This document shows, piece after piece, positions 61,602 through 64,000 of a DNA stretch of 64,000 bases (its first letter is position 1; each line of letters starts with the position of its first letter). The DNA comes from Cellulomonas sp. C5510 (GTDB lineage: Bacteria > Actinomycetota > Actinomycetes > Actinomycetales > Cellulomonadaceae), in contig NZ_CP081862.1 in assembly GCF_019797765.1 (NCBI RefSeq), forward strand, positions 3,224,001 through 3,288,000, written 5' to 3'. Under the pieces are notes generated by a model. It was not told where the DNA came from and did no database searches. It worked only from the letters and a program-made list of their open reading frames with translations. A program made the position numbers and the translations under genes.

Positions 61602-64000
61602 TCAGCCGGTGTTCTGGAGGCCGGCGGCCACGCCGTTCACGGTGAGCAGCAGCAGCCGCTTGTTGTCCTCGACGTGGTCCTCCGACTCGCCGGTCCGCAG
61701 CGCCCGCAGGGCCCGGATCTGCAGCAGCGACAGCGCGTCGACGTAGGGGCTGCGCAGCTGCACGGCCCGCCCGAGGATGCGTCGGCGGGCCAGGATGCTG
61801 TCCGACCCGGTGATGGCGAGCACCCAGTGCCGCGTCAGCGCCATCTCCTCGAGCACGAGTCCCGCCAGGTCGTCCCGGTCACCGAGGGCCAGGTAGCGCT
61901 CGGCGAGCCGCTCGTCGGTCTTGGCCAGCGACATCTCGACGTTGTCGATCATCGTGCTGAACAGGGGCCACTCGGCGTAGGCCGCCTGCAGCTCGGCGAG
62001 GTCTCCGACGGAGTCCAGCGCGGTGCCGAGGCCGAACCAGCCGGCGAGGTTCGTGCGGGCCTGCGACCAGGAGAACACCCACGGGATCGCCCGGAGGTCG
62101 TCCAGCGACTCCACCGACAGCCCGCGCCGCGCGGGGCGGGAGCCGATGGGCAGCAGGCCGATCTCCTCGAGCGGCGTCACCTGGGCGAACCACTGCGGGA
62201 AGCCCGGGGCACGGACCAGCTCGTAGAACCGCGTGCGGGACGACGAGTCGAGCGCGGCCGCCAGGTCGGCGAACCGACCCGTCGCGGCGGCGTTGCGCTG
62301 CTCGGTCGACGGGGCCCCCGCCAGGAGGGTCGCCGCGGCGACCTGCTCGATGTGCCGCGCGCCGATCACCGGGTTGCCGTAGCGCGCGAAGATGACCTCG
62401 CCCTGCTCGGTGAGCTTGAACCGGCCGTCCACGGAGCCCGGCGGCTGCGCGAGCACGGCGCGGTTCGCGGGGCCGCCACCACGCCCGAGGGCGCCGCCGC
62501 GGCCGTGGAACAGCGTGAGCCGCAGCCCGTTGCGCTGGCCCCACTGCGCGATCCGGCTCTGCGCCACGTCGAGCGCGAGGGTCGCGGCCACGGGCCCGAC
62601 GTCCTTGGAGGAGTCGGAGTAGCCGAGCATCACCTCGACGTGCCGGCCGTTCTGCTCGAGCCGCGCCTGCACGGCCGGGAGGGTGAGCATCTCCTCGAGG
62701 ATGTCCACGCTGGCCTCGAGGTCCGCGAACGTCTCGAACAGCGGGATCGCGTCGATGACCGGCCGGGTGTCCGGGTCCGGGAACACCAGCTCGGCCAGCT
62801 GGTACACGGCGGCCAGGTGCTCGGGCGCCTGCGTGAACGACACGATGTACCGGCGGGCCGCCGCGACGCCGTAGCGCCGCTGCACCGCGCCGATGGCGCG
62901 GTAGGTGTCGAGCACCTCGACCGTGCGGGGCTGCAGCTCCCCGTCCAGGCCGTTCTCGGCGATGTCCGCGAGCGCCGCCGCGTGCACCTGCGAGTGCTGC
63001 CGCACCTCGAGCTCCGCCAGGTGGAACCCGAAGGTCTGCACCTGCCACACGAGGCGCTGCAGGTCCCCGTACGCCGCGCGCTCGGCACCGGCCGCGAGCA
63101 GCGACTGCTGCACCACGTCGAGGTCCGCGAGCAGCTCCTCCGGGCCGGCGTACGACAGGTCGGCGTCGCGGCGGCGGGTCGCGGCGACACGCTCGGCGAT
63201 CATGCGCAGCGCGCGGCGGTGCGGCTGGTCGCGGACCTCGTTCGCGGCCTTGGCGGCAGCCGTCTCGGACAGGTCGCGCTGCCGGTGCCAGAGCGCGGTG
63301 AGCTCCGGGGAGGCCGGCGTGCCGGTCGCGTCGAGCGTGAGCTTGGCGGAGATCCGGCGTGCGGACTCCTCGAGCGCCCCGAGCACGTGCTCGTTCGCGA
63401 GCGCGGCGGCGGCCCGCGTCACCTCGGCGGTGACGTTGGGGTTGCCGTCCCGGTCCCCGCCGATCCACGACCCGAGTCGCACGAACGGGCGCACGGCGGG
63501 CTCCTGGCGGCCGGCCCCGGGGCCGCTCAGCCAGTCGTCGAGCCGGCGGTAGACGGTCGGGAACGTCTCGAACAGCGTGGTGTCGAAGATGTTCATGACC
63601 GTGCGGACCTCGTCGAGCACCGTCGGCTTCTGGGTCCGCAGCGGCGACGTGCGCCAGAGCGTGTCGATCTCCTCGAGGACGCGGCGGTCGTTCTCGGCGC
63701 GCGACGTGCCGCCCGCGGCGAGGGCGTCCCGCTCGGCCAGCAGGTCGGAGATGCGGCGGATCGCCCGGGACACCGAACGCCGGCGGGCCTCCGTCGGGTG
63801 GGCCGTCAGCACCGGGCGGAACTCGAGCTCCTGGAGCCGGCGCAGCGCCTCGTCGCGCCCGACCTCCTGGGCCAGGGCGTCGATGGCGGCCGGCAGGGAG
63901 TCGTCCTGCATGAGCTCGCCGGCGGGCAGCTCGGCCTCGCGGTCGCGCAGCACGCGGACGCGGTGGTGCTCCTCGGCCAGGTTCGCCAGGTGGAAGTAGC
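61602..64000 (-). CDS. ppc: Phosphoenolpyruvate carboxylase, N-terminus off the right edge
   Basis: 799 residues visible, ending in the family-typical QNTG; the frame is open to base 64000 (YFHLANLAEEHHRVRV), so the start lies beyond the window. It makes oxaloacetate from PEP and bicarbonate. Catalytic motifs are present: TAHPTEARRRS, GSWIGGDRDGNPNV, GYSDSSKDVG and FHGRGGALGRGGGP. Anaplerotic enzyme of the cytoplasm. Convergent with the MetE-like gene. Confidence 0.5.
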   Translation of the reverse strand, partial: YFHLANLAEEHHRVRVLRDREAELPAGELMQDDSLPAAIDALAQEVGRDEALRRLQELEFRPVLTAHPTEARRRSVSRAIRRISDLLAERDALAAGGTSRAENDRRVLEEIDTLWRTSPLRTQKPTVLDEVRTVMNIFDTTLFETFPTVYRRLDDWLSGPGAGRQEPAVRPFVRLGSWIGGDRDGNPNVTAEVTRAAAALANEHVLGALEESARRISAKLTLDATGTPASPELTALWHRQRDLSETAAAKAANEVRDQPHRRALRMIAERVAATRRRDADLSYAGPEELLADLDVVQQSLLAAGAERAAYGDLQRLVWQVQTFGFHLAELEVRQHSQVHAAALADIAENGLDGELQPRTVEVLDTYRAIGAVQRRYGVAAARRYIVSFTQAPEHLAAVYQLAELVFPDPDTRPVIDAIPLFETFADLEASVDILEEMLTLPAVQARLEQNGRHVEVMLGYSDSSKDVGPVAATLALDVAQSRIAQWGQRNGLRLTLFHGRGGALGRGGGPANRAVLAQPPGSVDGRFKLTEQGEVIFARYGNPVIGARHIEQVAAATLLAGAPSTEQRNAAATGRFADLAAALDSSSRTRFYELVRAPGFPQWFAQVTPLEEIGLLPIGSRPARRGLSVESLDDLRAIPWVFSWSQARTNLAGWFGLGTALDSVGDLAELQAAYAEWPLFSTMIDNVEMSLAKTDERLAERYLALGDRDDLAGLVLEEMALTRHWVLAITGSDSILARRRILGRAVQLRSPYVDALSLLQIRALRALRTGESEDHVEDNKRLLLLTVNGVAAGLQNTG

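Overview
The window is very GC-rich (roughly three quarters G+C by eye) and its genes keep the str, S10, spc, rplJL and rpoBC order of actinobacteria. Zinc-type S14, an adenylate kinase without a zinc LID, -10 boxes of TANNNT type, many GTG/TTG starts and the accessory gene content fit a high-GC actinobacterium, most likely a member of Micrococcales such as Cellulomonadaceae. The genus is inference; the phylum is well supported.

Region 1 (1-42 kb, nearly all on the minus strand). Read in the direction of transcription, i.e. from high to low coordinates: osmC; an iron-uptake operon feoA-feoB-feoC with an iron-box-like operator; a large FAD/Fe-S D-2-hydroxyacid dehydrogenase; rplJ-rplL with an L10-type leader and attenuator hairpin; rpoB-rpoC with their own promoters; rpsL-rpsG-fusA-tuf; an accessory gene for a DUF559/Vsr-like putative nuclease; the S10-spc cluster rpsJ to rplO; secY-adk-map; and the N-terminal 2,220 residues of a giant secreted surface protein that runs off the left edge, where infA/rpmJ would normally be expected.

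Region 2 (42-64 kb, mixed strands). Cell-envelope and accessory genes: a membrane-anchored VanY-like D,D-carboxypeptidase, a 1,403-residue secreted subtilase with PA and Ig-like domains, a stand-alone 5'-3' exonuclease, a DUF4126 membrane protein, an ECF sigma factor with a downstream single-pass membrane protein, an orphan nucleotidyltransferase-fold protein, an EEP-family phosphodiesterase, an RsbW-like ATPase, an MFS drug exporter, a PspC protein, a HAD phosphatase, an alpha/beta hydrolase, an acyl-CoA ligase, a MetE-like enzyme and the start-truncated ppc gene at the right edge.

The most unusual feature is a family of about 90 bp palindromic intergenic repeats, four copies in the window. 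Two copies in inverted orientation bracket the DUF559 gene inserted between tuf and rpsJ; two direct copies lie between rplL and rpoB. Three of the four are followed by a G-rich tract. The arrangement resembles REP/RAYT or MITE-like systems but with a PD-(D/E)XK-type protein as candidate partner. Other points of note are a G9-C23 homopolymer junction that may be an assembly artefact, a 14 bp perfect hairpin between rpoB and rpoC, and several candidate leaderless genes.
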